Below are positions 6,738 to 18,244 of a stretch of 35,433 nucleotides of DNA, piece after piece (position 1 is the stretch's first letter; each line of letters begins with the position of its first letter). The translations under genes and the position numbers were made by a program. Source of the stretch: Bacteroidaceae bacterium. Its GTDB lineage: Bacteria > Bacteroidota > Bacteroidia > Bacteroidales > Bacteroidaceae. A model generated the notes under the pieces. That model searched no databases and was not told the DNA's origin. It saw nothing but the letters and a program-made list of their open reading frames with translations. The stretch is from assembly GCA_017445925.1 (NCBI GenBank), contig JAFSRW010000055.1:1-35433 (forward strand). Reading direction: 5' to 3'.

Positions 6738-8459
6738 ATGGGTCTCAAGGAGAAGGACGCTTGGCGTGCCAAGGTGATGCCGGAAAGATATCTGTCCGAC
6801 TTCGACTACGATATAGCCTTCGAGGAAGCAGATAAGGAACGTGTAACCGCTGAGTCGGAGGTTACGGACGTGAAGAGCAAACTGTATGATGACTTTGTGG
6901 AACACAGCACTTGGGATAAAACGGTGAACATTACCTACGACGGAACAGATGTGAACGTAACGGGTGATACGGACTCTATCGGTATAAAGAAAGAAGGAGC
7001 TCACCTTACCATAGAAACCTCTGCCGCAGGAGTAAAATATGTTATCGCTGGCAAGAGTAACGATGCGGACTTCAAGCTTTACAGCCAGAAGAAGGCTTGC
7101 GTAGTGCTTAATGGGGTAAAACTGACAAATCCGCAAGGACCTGTCATTAACAGTCAGCTGAAGAAGCGCTTGTTTATCGACCTTTCCCCCAACACCGTGA
7201 ATACGCTTACCGATGGCACTTCGTACACCAAGGTAAGCGGCGAGGACCAGCGAGGCTGTATCTTTGCCGAGGGTAAGATATGTATATCGGGCGATGGACA
7301 ATTATATGTGAACGGCAATAAGAAATGTGGCATTGCCTCGGACGACTATATACACCAGTTGGGCGGTTTTGTTCATGTGAATGCACACGCCCAGAAGGGT
7401 AAGGCCGTCTATGGGAAGGACAATGTCATAATAGGTGGTGGCGTGCTGCGTACCTTTACTGATGGTAATGCCGGGAAGGGTCTCTCTTCCGACTCGCTGC
7501 TGACCGTAACAGGCGGCGTGATAAAGGCTATCACTACGGGCGATGCCCTATGGGATGAAGGTGAGCAGGACTACAGTTCGTGCTGCGCCGTAAAGAGCAA
7601 CTGGGACATGAATATCTCGGGAGGAGAAATCTACTGCCTCTCAACCGGCGACGGCGGTAAGGGCATCAGTGCAGGCCATCTGGAGGTTGTTGATAACAAG
7701 AATAAATATAACGGCACACTTACCGTTGCCAATGCTGACATCTATGTTCGCACAGGCGGCAAACGTATTCCGGAGGTAAAGCATGAGGATGCTCATGGAG
7801 AAAAAGCGGAGGCGGCTGCGTCGCCCAAGGGTATGAAATCTGTAGGCAAAATGACTATTGACTCAGGCAACATATATGTGAGATGTTCAGGCGGAGCTGC
7901 TGCCGAGGGTATAGAATCTAAGAAGACTATCAACATCAATGGTGGTAAGATTCGTACCTATTGCGTGGATGATGGTATGAATGCTGAGGGCTGTACCATC
8001 AACGGCGGCGACATACTGATTTGCAGTACAGAGAACGACGGCTTCGATGTGAGCTTTCTGTTCCTGAACGATGGCTTGCTATATACCATAGGTGGAGACG
8101 TTGCTCAGATGGGAATGGACACCGACGGAAAGACGTTTAAGGTGATGGGTGGCGAGATTGTTGCCCTGGGCGCCCGTAACTGTCAGCCATTTTCGTCAAG
8201 CGCTTTGGCCAATGTGCTGTGCTATGTAAAGAAGCATGTGAGCGGCTTGGCGTTAGCCGATGCCGATGGCAACATCATTAGGGCAATTCCTACGCCAGAC
8301 ACTTACAATATTGTTTGTGCTCTCTTCTCCAACGGCGACATCACAGTCGGGAACCGTTATAAGATATTGAGTTACGAACATTCGTTCGACGATGCTCCTG
8401 TAACAGAGTATGACTTCACAGCAGAAGGAATATCAACTACATTGGGGAGCTATAAGTAA
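6738..8459 (+). CDS. carbohydrate-binding domain protein (Cthe_2159/DUF4353-like), 5' end frame-split
   Basis: The 573-aa frame lacks its own signal peptide. That is supplied by the out-of-frame fragment at 6515-6718, and the frame is open upstream of the nominal ATG. The body is a beta-helix-like repeat protein with recurring Gly/Asn-rich rungs (VNGNKKCGIASDDYIHQLGG, TVTGGVIKAITTGDALWDEG, INGGDILICSTENDGFDVS). These fit the Cthe_2159 carbohydrate-binding family, which binds calcium and pectin-like or cellulosic glycans in characterised members. The same rungs form the C-terminal part of the protein at 8605-11649. As it stands the product may be a pseudogene product or a phase-off form; internal initiation would give a cytoplasmic protein. 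Confidence 0.75.
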   Translation: MGLKEKDAWRAKVMPERYLSDFDYDIAFEEADKERVTAESEVTDVKSKLYDDFVEHSTWDKTVNITYDGTDVNVTGDTDSIGIKKEGAHLTIETSAAGVKYVIAGKSNDADFKLYSQKKACVVLNGVKLTNPQGPVINSQLKKRLFIDLSPNTVNTLTDGTSYTKVSGEDQRGCIFAEGKICISGDGQLYVNGNKKCGIASDDYIHQLGGFVHVNAHAQKGKAVYGKDNVIIGGGVLRTFTDGNAGKGLSSDSLLTVTGGVIKAITTGDALWDEGEQDYSSCCAVKSNWDMNISGGEIYCLSTGDGGKGISAGHLEVVDNKNKYNGTLTVANADIYVRTGGKRIPEVKHEDAHGEKAEAAASPKGMKSVGKMTIDSGNIYVRCSGGAAAEGIESKKTININGGKIRTYCVDDGMNAEGCTINGGDILICSTENDGFDVSFLFLNDGLLYTIGGDVAQMGMDTDGKTFKVMGGEIVALGARNCQPFSSSALANVLCYVKKHVSGLALADADGNIIRAIPTPDTYNIVCALFSNGDITVGNRYKILSYEHSFDDAPVTEYDFTAEGISTTLGSYK

Positions 8460-8575
8460 AAAGACCCCCTAACCCTTCGGGCCCCTCCGTCGCGAATGGG
8501 GATTCGCTCCCCTTTGTGGGGCCGCAGCCACATTCAGTGGCTACTCTAAAGACCCCAGTCGCCCTTTAGGGGGAA
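8460..8575. repeat. family 1 composite hairpin element between two surface-protein genes
   Basis: The element contains AAAGACCCC twice (near 8460 and 8549), CCCCTTTGTGGGG, AGCCACATTCAGTGGCT and CCCTTTAGGGGG, all able to form hairpins. It fills most of the gap between the genes at 6738-8459 and 8605-11649. Its core at 8483-8573 matches 12686-12776 at 86 of 91 positions without gaps. Confidence 0.85.
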
Positions 8576-8579
8576 CTAA

Positions 8580-8604
8580 AATGAAAGAATGAAAAAATGA
8601 AAGA

Positions 8605-8611
<7 letters not shown>
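8580..8611 (+). other. octamer repeat forming a ladder of mini-ORFs into the next gene
   Basis: Four 8-bp units (AATGAAAG, AATGAAAA, AATGAAAG, AATGAAAA) each carry an ATG, at 8581, 8589, 8597 and 8605. The first three each read two further codons (MKE, MKK, MKE) and stop at a TGA that overlaps the next ATG. The fourth ATG is the start of the 1014-aa gene. Confidence 0.7.
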
Positions 8612-11625
<3,014 letters not shown>

Positions 11626-11649
<24 letters not shown>

Positions 11650-12957
11650 CGAGGCCCCTGGGTAATAGTGCTGGAGGATTTCTTGGTACGAATAGCCTTG
11701 ATGCCCCATAACCGCAGCTCCTATCTGACACATACCAACTCCGTGCCCCCAACCTTTTCCGTTTAGGATGATGGTCTGGGGCACATTGTTTTCTATATCT
11801 TCCAAACAGACGGTGAAGGCGCTGCTAAGCAAGTGCGAGGTGCTAAGTGTCTTGCGAATCAGCAATTCCTTACCTATTATATATGTACGCGTAGAGCCTA
11901 CTATGCGGAGCCTGCTGATGTGCCCAGCGGGACCTGCCTCCAATGGCTCCAAATTCAGAATATCGCCGAACTTCATGCCTAAGTTGCGCTCTATTAGTCC
12001 TCGAAGCCCTTCTTGCGTAAAGCGGACTTGCCAACGATAGAAGTTCCGGGTTTCCAGATCGTAATCGTTCAGCACTTGCGAGAGAACCTCGCGGTCGGAA
12101 GTATTGCAGAAGGGGTCGATAACACTGCTGAGATAAGACTTGCGGATGTTCTGCCAACAGTACTGGAACTCATTGGTCTGACCGCCACAGCATTTGCCAA
12201 AGCGGGCATCGCAAATCTCGCCGTCACTCATCAGCACTTGTCCGCGCGTTTCGTTAACGGCCTGTTGGACGTTGGGATTGCAGGCAACGGTAATGCCTTG
12301 GTAGCGCTGGCAATGGTCGTCGGCACAAACATCAAAGAGGTCGTGGTCCTCGCGGTCCCACCAGCGGATGAGTTCATTGTCTGTGGCTTCCTGAGTCTCA
12401 TAGGGCTTATGAGCCTTATGGGTCTTATGAGTTAGCTGGGCTAAGAGCCAGCTGCGGCTTATCACTGCCGAGGCTTTCAGGAACTCCAACGAGCAGGTGT
12501 TTTTCATCTCGCTACTGATAACGCTGACCAGATAATCCTCCAAGGGCAGCTCGTTGATGACTACAATCTGACCCTCGTGCCAAACAAGGCGCAACGTGCC
12601 CGTAAAGACCTGCACCTGCTGTCGCTCCCAATGGAACTGCTTACCGATGGTAACACCGTAAATGCGAAAAGCCCCTCCATCCTTTCCCTCCGTCGCGAAT
12701 GGGGATCCGCTCCCCTTTGTGGGGCCGAAGCCACATTCAGTGGCTTCTCTAAAGACCCCAGTCGCCCCTTTGGGGGAGTGAGAATCTTGGGGGAGTGCTG
12801 TTATTTCATTGAATAGTTTCCCTTGCCAGAGGATGCCATCGGGTTGGGCGGTAGCTGTTTGCTCGCCCTCAACGGTTGCCCCATTAATATTATAAGGTGT
12901 ATCCAAGCGGAAACGCACCTCTCTCGCTGTAAGAATACCAACGCTTATATACTTCAT
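11626..12957 (-). CDS. SpoIID/LytB domain-containing protein
   Basis: The 443-aa product matches the SpoIID/LytB family, whose characterised members bind or cut peptidoglycan glycan strands. Family landmarks are LPLEDYLVSVISSEM and LKASAVISRSWLLAQ (central), AVNETRGQVLMSDG and GKCCGGQTNEF, and the C-terminal GKGWGHGVGMCQIGAAVMG with SYQEILQHYYPGASL. No obvious signal peptide is present. Two repeat insertions are translated: a family 1 element (12670-12778) near residues 60-96, and a 9-bp repeat (12395-12430) encoding THKTHKAHKPYETQ near residues 176-188. It starts 16 bp after the glycosyltransferase gene, so the two are co-transcribed. A cell-wall role is inferred from the family. Confidence 0.9.
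12395..12430. repeat. nonanucleotide tandem repeat, four units, in frame within SpoIID gene
   Basis: Four 9-bp units (GTCTCATAG, GGCTTATGA, GCCTTATGG, GTCTTATGA) encode a THK-rich stretch on the minus strand. A period of 9 keeps the frame whatever the copy number, unlike the 7-bp tracts. Confidence 0.75.
12670..12778. repeat. family 1 composite hairpin element, in frame within SpoIID gene
   Basis: The core at 12686-12776 is 86/91 identical to 8483-8573, which is intergenic. Here it is translated on the minus strand as a Gly/Ser/Pro-rich peptide (GATGVFREATECGFGPTKGS) without stops. Near identity between a coding and a non-coding copy implies recent duplication or movement. Confidence 0.85.
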
Positions 12958-12963
12958 GTACTC

Positions 12964-13009
12964 TCAACTGTCTCTAAACACTAAACTCTAAACTCTCAAC
13001 TTTCAAAGA
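12964..13009. repeat. heptanucleotide repeat spanning the stop codon of the glycosyltransferase gene
   Basis: Units TAAACAC, TAAACTC, TAAACTC, TCAACTT and TCAAAGA run from 12975 to 13009, with TCAACTG at 12964-12970. On the minus strand they encode the last residues (KVESLEFSV) and the TAG stop at 12974-12976, and form most of the spacer before the SpoIID gene. Confidence 0.75.
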
Positions 13010-15409
13010 TACTTCTTTCAGAATATCTGCTGCCAGCTCTGGGGTGAGTTTGCGGAAATCCTCCTCTCTTGGGGTTATGAGCAAACCGCACATATCCAAA
13101 GCTCCAGGGCTTATCAATAGTTGCTCATCGCCCTGAGCGTAATAGCAGTCGGGACGATGCTTGGCACGCGGGAAGACGAGGGTTACCACCTCCTCGTCTT
13201 GCTTCCAGCATACGATATTCATACGTGGCTCGGTCTCACCTTCGTGAAGGGGTAGTGCATTGTAGATGCGCTCAAAACTTTCCTGTGCCTCTGTTGCATC
13301 AGCTGTACTAATCACCAGAACGGGACAGGCATAGTTGGGGAGCAGGGAAATACCTTTGGCATAGGGCTTCAGGGCGGGCTCATAGATACCTTTCCAATCG
13401 CGCTCCAGAGGAGCAATACCTCTGCTCCCAGCCTGCAGGTGCATGTGGTCGGGACAGGAAGCTCCACAGATGGGCCCGTTGTAGAATACCATGTAATCGG
13501 ACATCTGTTGCGCCATCCTAAAGAGGTCTTGGAAATGTCCCTTAATGGTCTGTGGCATATGCTCGCGGGCAGGGATGGTAAAGTGCTTGGGAAGAATAGG
13601 GAAGGGGTTTACCAGCAGTTGGTATTGTTGCATTACTGGCAGGGCGTGCTGCTCGGCTGGTCGGTTGCAATCGCATAGGAAGCAAGGACGTTTCTGCAAG
13701 GCCTGCTTGCTGACATCGGCTCCCGTGCTGACCATTCGGGCAGGGTTCCACTGGGCAGTAAAAGTTGAGAGTTGAGAGTTGAGAGTTGAAAGTTCTTGTC
13801 CCTCGGCTAACACCTTTGTTTGCACACCGCTTAGGGCTTCGTATCGGGCTGCGGCTTCAGGCCAGTTTTTTTTTTCGCTCTGAAAGAAATCCTCTATCTC
13901 GGCAGGCGATGGCACTTGCTCTCTGCTTTTGTTCAGTTGCTGACGAGCCAGAATTTCCAAAGTACGCAGGTGGTCCTTATATGTATTGTTCTTGTTTATC
14001 TTTTCCTGACTCAAAGCTGCATCGCTATTGCCTTCCCAGCGTCGGCACAGATAAACCTCGTGGTACAGACGACCTATATGGTAACGCCGACTTATCATCA
14101 GCCCAAGGGCATAGTCTTCGCCATAGCTGGTGTTGGGAATCTGCAATTTCCTGAGCACAGGGGTATAGAAGGCTCGTGGAGCACCTAAGCCGTTGATACG
14201 TAAGGCGTTATTACGTCCGTTATCGGGTGTCCATTCCTTATGGTCGATGAGACCGGGAGGCAAGGTGTTCAGTTGGAAATCGCACATGCGATAGGAGCCG
14301 ATGACCATAGCTGCTTGTTGCTCGCGGAAGGCATCCACCATCTGTTGCAAGGTCTGGGGCGAGCTGTACAGGTCGTCGCTATCCAACTGTACAACGAATC
14401 GTCCTACCTGTGCATGATGAACGGCAGTATTCCAGCAACCGCCGATGCCCAAATCATCGCGTTCGGGAATGATGTGTATAAGGTGGCCCCCTCCGCCTCC
14501 CCCTTGGGGGAGTGACTTTGCTATCTGGTTTATCTTTTCAGTTGTGTCATCGGTGGAGTGATTGTCGATGACGATAACATTAAAGGAAAATGATGTCTCC
14601 TGCGTGAGAGCTGAGCGTATGGCATCCTCTATGGTACGTTCGCGGTTGCGGACGGGGATGACGACGGAAGCTTCTACGGTAAACTCACCTTCCGAGAAAT
14701 CTATATCCTGAAAGGCTTCAGGTGCTAAGTATGCGCCAATGGCTTTCAGGTGAGCCGTACAAGCCTGCTCCATCTCTATCTGACGATCGCGATTGCGTGG
14801 GTCAACATAATCAAACTGCTTCTGTCCGCTCAGTCGGGTGTCTTGCTCCACCTCGGTATACAGGAACTCATCGACATGAACAGGCAACATAGTCCTGCTG
14901 ACGAACAGACGGAAGTCGTACAAGGCAGCAAAGCGGTAGCTCACTTCCTTAGCCTGTGCCACATAATCCTTCAGGGCCGAGGTGCGAATCAGTAGCAAAG
15001 AGCCCAGCTGAAAATCATCGCGAACGGAGCCTAACTGATAGTCAATAAGGGGCGACCCTCTCCGCACCTCCCCCTCTATGGGGAGGCTTTCTTTTGTTCT
15101 CCCTATAGAGGGGGAGGTAGAGGGGGTCTTTGTATAATGGTCGGCATACAGCATCAGGGCGTTGCTGTCCTCGGCGATGGTCAGCATACGCGTCAGGGCA
15201 TAGTAGCCCAACTGTAGCGTGTCGTACTTGGTGTACAGCAGCAGATAGGGCGCAGAGGCTTTCTCTGCTATCCAACGCAGGGTTTCTATGTTGCCAGGGC
15301 CTTCTTCGCGCAGGAAGTAGATGTCCTTTACTTGCTCATCAGCTTTCAACTGTTGCAGGGTGGCGGCAACTTGCTCGTCGCTCTGCCAAGGAATAAAACA
15401 ATCAATCAT
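12974..15409 (-). CDS. glycosyltransferase (GT2) fused to HIT-like DUF4922 domain
   Basis: The start is taken at 15409 ([13 protein letters not shown]), because a promoter -7 box lies at 15415-15423 and would exclude the upstream in-frame Met. The 811-aa protein has an N-terminal GT-A-like region (about 1-230), then a clear GT2 domain (about 250-520) with [22 protein letters not shown] and the metal-binding QLDSDDLY. The C-terminal domain (about 545-800) has [22 protein letters not shown] and the histidine motif [10 protein letters not shown], which fit DUF4922, a HIT-like nucleotide-phosphorylase fold. Three repeats are translated within it: residues about 94-119 (15051-15129), about 299-308 (14484-14514) and about 540-548 (13763-13790, exactly at the GT/HIT boundary). 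A nucleotide-sugar role is inference. Confidence 0.85.
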   Translation of the reverse strand: MIDCFIPWQSDEQVAATLQQLKADEQVKDIYFLREEGPGNIETLRWIAEKASAPYLLLYTKYDTLQLGYYALTRMLTIAEDSNALMLYADHYTKTPSTSPSIGRTKESLPIEGEVRRGSPLIDYQLGSVRDDFQLGSLLLIRTSALKDYVAQAKEVSYRFAALYDFRLFVSRTMLPVHVDEFLYTEVEQDTRLSGQKQFDYVDPRNRDRQIEMEQACTAHLKAIGAYLAPEAFQDIDFSEGEFTVEASVVIPVRNRERTIEDAIRSALTQETSFSFNVIVIDNHSTDDTTEKINQIAKSLPQGGGGGGHLIHIIPERDDLGIGGCWNTAVHHAQVGRFVVQLDSDDLYSSPQTLQQMVDAFREQQAAMVIGSYRMCDFQLNTLPPGLIDHKEWTPDNGRNNALRINGLGAPRAFYTPVLRKLQIPNTSYGEDYALGLMISRRYHIGRLYHEVYLCRRWEGNSDAALSQEKINKNNTYKDHLRTLEILARQQLNKSREQVPSPAEIEDFFQSEKKNWPEAAARYEALSGVQTKVLAEGQELSTLNSQLSTFTAQWNPARMVSTGADVSKQALQKRPCFLCDCNRPAEQHALPVMQQYQLLVNPFPILPKHFTIPAREHMPQTIKGHFQDLFRMAQQMSDYMVFYNGPICGASCPDHMHLQAGSRGIAPLERDWKGIYEPALKPYAKGISLLPNYACPVLVISTADATEAQESFERIYNALPLHEGETEPRMNIVCWKQDEEVVTLVFPRAKHRPDCYYAQGDEQLLISPGALDMCGLLITPREEDFRKLTPELAADILKEVSLKVESLEFSV
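13763..13790. repeat. heptanucleotide repeat at the GT2/HIT-like domain boundary
   Basis: Four units (AGTTGAG x3, AGTTGAA on the + strand) encode [11 protein letters not shown] on the minus strand, between the glycosyltransferase and DUF4922 domains. A single-unit change would remove the HIT-like domain by frameshift. Confidence 0.9.
14484..14514. repeat. family 1 hairpin arm, in frame within glycosyltransferase
   Basis: GGCCCCCTCCG followed by the CTCCCCCTTGGGGGAG stem-loop is translated on the minus strand as [10 protein letters not shown], between DNHSTDDT and the DSDD motif. It is the single-arm form seen at 25848-25884 and 29750-29784. Confidence 0.75.
15051..15129. repeat. family 1 two-armed hairpin element, in frame within glycosyltransferase
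   Basis: Two hairpin arms face each other: CCTCCCCCTCTATGGGGAGG near 15066-15085 and CTCCCTATAGAGGGGGAGG near 15099-15117, with outer tails GACCCTCTCC and AGAGGGGGTC. The whole 79-bp unit is an inverted repeat with a short centre. It encodes about 26 residues ([20 protein letters not shown] and onward) without a stop. Confidence 0.85.
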
Positions 15410-15414
15410 AATGT

Positions 15415-15446
15415 GCAAAAGTAGATAAAATTTTTCGCTCTGCAAA
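15415..15446 (-). promoter_or_regulatory. promoter of glycosyltransferase/SpoIID operon, near-leaderless
   Basis: On the minus strand the -7 box TACTTTTGC (15423-15415) matches TAnnTTTGC. It lies 19 bp after a perfect -33 TTTG (15446-15443). The ATG at 15409 follows the -7 G by seven bases, so transcription should start within a few bases of the start codon. Confidence 0.7.
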
Positions 15447-15465
15447 ATAAAAGATGTACATTTGC
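15433..15465 (+). promoter_or_regulatory. promoter of ATP-grasp-like gene, probably leaderless
   Basis: The -7 box TACATTTGC (15457-15465) matches TAnnTTTGC and lies 20 bp after TTTC (15433-15436), one base from TTTG. The ATG at 15469 is five bases after the -7 G, so the transcript probably begins at or next to the start codon. It overlaps the divergent promoter at 15415-15446. Confidence 0.65.
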
Positions 15466-15468
15466 AAC

Positions 15469-16437
15469 ATGAAAGTATATATTTTCAATCCTGAGAACGA
15501 CATGGCCCTTGCCGATGGCAATCCGGGTTACACGCCGCCAGCTATCATCAGGCAGATGCGCGACGAACTTTATTGGCTCCCCAACTGGTGGGCTGAGGAG
15601 GGCGATATTGTGTGGAACGGTGAGGACAAACTGCAACTGAAACCAGGCGACGAGATACAGCCCTGGGGGTGGAGTCCGGCCCTTATTCACCAATTGCGTC
15701 AGGCAGGTGTGACGGATGAATTTTTGCCTGCAGATGAGGATATGGAACGACTCCGTTGGCTCTCACATCGCCAAACGGCAGTCGAGGCTTTGACAGCTTG
15801 CAAAAGTGATGGTTTGATAGGCGATGCTTTGATGGGCGAGTCTCATCTGTGCAAGACTGAGGCAGAAATAAAAAAGGTACTTGCTTCGGCAAAGGATGGC
15901 GAATCATTCATTCTGAAGGCTCCTTGGAGCAGTAGCGGACGGGGGCTGATGCTCTGTGGCAGTCCTAATGCTCGGGGTTGGATTAAGAACACCCTGAAAG
16001 CACAAGGCTCTGTAGTAGTGGAGAAACTATTGCAAAAGGTAGCCGATTTTGCCCTTGAGTTCTGGTGCGACGGACAGGGCGGGGTAGAATATCGCGGCCT
16101 TAGCCTTTTCTATACCAACGACGGTGGAGCATACTTAGGCAACTGGGTAGCTCCCGAAGGCCAGAAGTTGCAATGGCTGATGCAGTACGTCGATCCCCAG
16201 TTGTTGGTGGATATCCGTCAATGGTGGGAAAAGTATCTGCAGAAGTTTCAGTACCGAGGTCCTGTGGGCATAGATATGATGCTTTGTCAGGGCGGCATCT
16301 GTCCGTGCATAGAGATCAACTGGCGCATGACAATGGGTTACATCTCCACCCTTCTTCCAGCCCAAGGCAAGTACGGCCGCATGGTGGTAGAGTACATTTA
16401 TGGTCACTACTCAGCCGAAGTGGAAGCATTCAGCTAA
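15469..16437 (+). CDS. ATP-grasp-like protein of unknown substrate
   Basis: The start is taken at 15469 ([11 protein letters not shown]); the in-frame ATG at 15454 lies upstream of the predicted transcription start. The product is 322 aa with no signal peptide. Its central and C-terminal parts look ATP-grasp-like: [18 protein letters not shown] (about 145-162) resembles the nucleotide-binding loop, [17 protein letters not shown] follows, and [14 protein letters not shown] near residue 285 resembles the metal-binding E-x-N motif. The substrate is unknown. It diverges from the GT2-HIT gene with overlapping promoters, suggesting joint control. It is convergent with GH97. Confidence 0.7.
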   Translation: MKVYIFNPENDMALADGNPGYTPPAIIRQMRDELYWLPNWWAEEGDIVWNGEDKLQLKPGDEIQPWGWSPALIHQLRQAGVTDEFLPADEDMERLRWLSHRQTAVEALTACKSDGLIGDALMGESHLCKTEAEIKKVLASAKDGESFILKAPWSSSGRGLMLCGSPNARGWIKNTLKAQGSVVVEKLLQKVADFALEFWCDGQGGVEYRGLSLFYTNDGGAYLGNWVAPEGQKLQWLMQYVDPQLLVDIRQWWEKYLQKFQYRGPVGIDMMLCQGGICPCIEINWRMTMGYISTLLPAQGKYGRMVVEYIYGHYSAEVEAFS

Positions 16438-16464
16438 ACCTAATTAAATATCTTCTCTTACGGT

Positions 16465-18237
16465 TTATTTAACCACTAACACAAAGCCGCCTCGAGCCCG
16501 GCAGTGAACAGAAGCTGGGAGGGGCGTGTTGGGCAGTAATTGCCAGGCGCGGTCCTCGTTGGCATCTAAGAAGCAGTCAGCCTTACGTTTCTTGCCAACA
16601 ATAGAGGGCAAACTGCGAAGGTCGAACTCACATTCCTGATCTTTACCGTTGATTCCGGCTACATACCAAGTATTTCCGCTACGGCGAGCTATAACGGCAC
16701 TTTCGCCCGGATAGCCGCTCACCAGCCGCGTCTCGTCCCATACTGCAGGCAGCTTAGATAAGAAATCCTGCACAGCCTGAGGCTGAGCCAAGAAACTTTC
16801 AGGACGGTCAGCCAGATGTTGCAAACCGCTCTCATAGAGGACAGTCAGCGCCAACTCGTGAGCATGAGTGGTGATATGCGGATGCTGGGAATCGCTGAAA
16901 GCACAGGGGGTGTAATCCATCGGCCCAATAACGTTACGCGTGAAGGGAAGCGTAGCATTGTGGCAAGCGGCCTTATCGGTGAACGTACCTACATTGTTAT
17001 ACCACTCAGCTCCATATACGCCCTCTGTAGATAGAAGGTTAGGATAGGTACGCTGCCAACCGCGTGGAACGGTTGCCCCATGGAAGTTTACCAGCAGATG
17101 ATGCTTGGCAGCACATTCCATCAGGTCAATACAATAGGCCATATTCATATTGTTCTCGCCGCTGAAGAAGTCAATTTTTACCCCAGCTACTCCTATCTGC
17201 TCGCACCAGGCGAACTCCTTCTCTCGGTCTTCGGGTTTATTTAGTCGGAACTTGGGACCAGGAGCGCCATTAATCCAACCCACGCTGGAGTTGTACCATA
17301 TCATAGGCTTAACACCTTTCTCCTTGGCGTAATTCACAGCATCCACAACGGTTTTACCGTCCTTCATCTCGTCCCACTCAGCATCAATCAGCACGTAAGG
17401 GAGATGAAGTGTTGCAGCCATATCTACATACTTCTTGATGATATTCAGGTCGTTGCTGCCATGATTGTAGGCCCAGTAAACCCAAGAAACCACACCTGGC
17501 TCTATCCAACTAACATCAGATATTCTGCTGGGGTCGCTGACATCGGTAACAAGAGTGCTTTCAACCACATCAGCCAGACTTCCAATTATCATCACCTTCC
17601 AGGAACTCTGTTGGGCAAACTGCTCATTCTGGTCGGTCACAATGTTGAACTTGTTCTTTCCGTCAAGGCTATAGAAGGAAGAGGCAGCATTATCGTTATG
17701 AATATTGGCTTCTGTAAGAAGTGCGAAGACATTGTTGGGGAACTCAAACAAGGCAGGGAACGACAAGCGGTCGCCCTCCTTCAACTGGCGGTTTTTTGGA
17801 TAGAATCCTTCGGCACCATCGCTCCAGTTCATTATCCAGTTATTATAATAAGGTATGGTGATGGGGACAGGGATTTCGGCTTTATCGTTCATACTCTCGC
17901 GCCCTACTTTCTGGAAGGCGACGCCATCATTGAAGACGCGAATGCGAAGGATGCCACCGCTTTGGAGCGAGTAGGCCGACTCCTTTCCTTTATTCACGCA
18001 ATGCAGGCGTTTACCCATTAGCATGGTATAATCTTCCTTGATGTTACGTGTGTCTCCACCATTGATGCCTTCGAACTGAGCTGTATAGATTTCCTGCCAC
18101 TTTCCGTTTTGCTTATAGCTAACGGTGATATGGTCACTGAACTTCTCGGCCTTGATACGGCCATTGGGGGATACTTGTGCAGAAAGGCTATGGGCAGCCA
18201 GCAACAGCACAAAGAGTAGGTAATTTCTTGTTTTCAT
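16465..18237 (-). CDS. glycoside hydrolase family 97, probably retaining alpha-galactosidase type
   Basis: The 590-aa protein has a signal peptide (residues 1-20, ending SLSA-Q) and the GH97 layout: an N-terminal beta-sandwich (about 22-230), a TIM barrel (about 245-500, including YVLIDAEWDEM and PMIWYNSS) and a C-terminal beta domain. Asp356 in GVKIDFF corresponds to the nucleophile position of retaining GH97 enzymes such as BtGH97b, and Glu405 in LLSTEGVYGAEW is the likely acid/base. This suggests the retaining alpha-galactosidase-like branch rather than the inverting SusB branch. The N-terminal domain is shorter than usual. It starts 7 bp after the queG-like gene, so it is co-transcribed. 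No SusC/SusD pair is nearby. Confidence 0.88.
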   Translation of the reverse strand: MKTRNYLLFVLLLAAHSLSAQVSPNGRIKAEKFSDHITVSYKQNGKWQEIYTAQFEGINGGDTRNIKEDYTMLMGKRLHCVNKGKESAYSLQSGGILRIRVFNDGVAFQKVGRESMNDKAEIPVPITIPYYNNWIMNWSDGAEGFYPKNRQLKEGDRLSFPALFEFPNNVFALLTEANIHNDNAASSFYSLDGKNKFNIVTDQNEQFAQQSSWKVMIIGSLADVVESTLVTDVSDPSRISDVSWIEPGVVSWVYWAYNHGSNDLNIIKKYVDMAATLHLPYVLIDAEWDEMKDGKTVVDAVNYAKEKGVKPMIWYNSSVGWINGAPGPKFRLNKPEDREKEFAWCEQIGVAGVKIDFFSGENNMNMAYCIDLMECAAKHHLLVNFHGATVPRGWQRTYPNLLSTEGVYGAEWYNNVGTFTDKAACHNATLPFTRNVIGPMDYTPCAFSDSQHPHITTHAHELALTVLYESGLQHLADRPESFLAQPQAVQDFLSKLPAVWDETRLVSGYPGESAVIARRSGNTWYVAGINGKDQECEFDLRSLPSIVGKKRKADCFLDANEDRAWQLLPNTPLPASVHCRARGGFVLVVK

Positions 18238-18244
18238 GTTACTG

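Noticed and set aside
12395-12430. THK-rich peptide of the SpoIID protein as a functional metal-binding motif
   Set aside because: It is fully explained by a 9-bp tandem repeat in the DNA, so its residues reflect repeat translation rather than selected chemistry.
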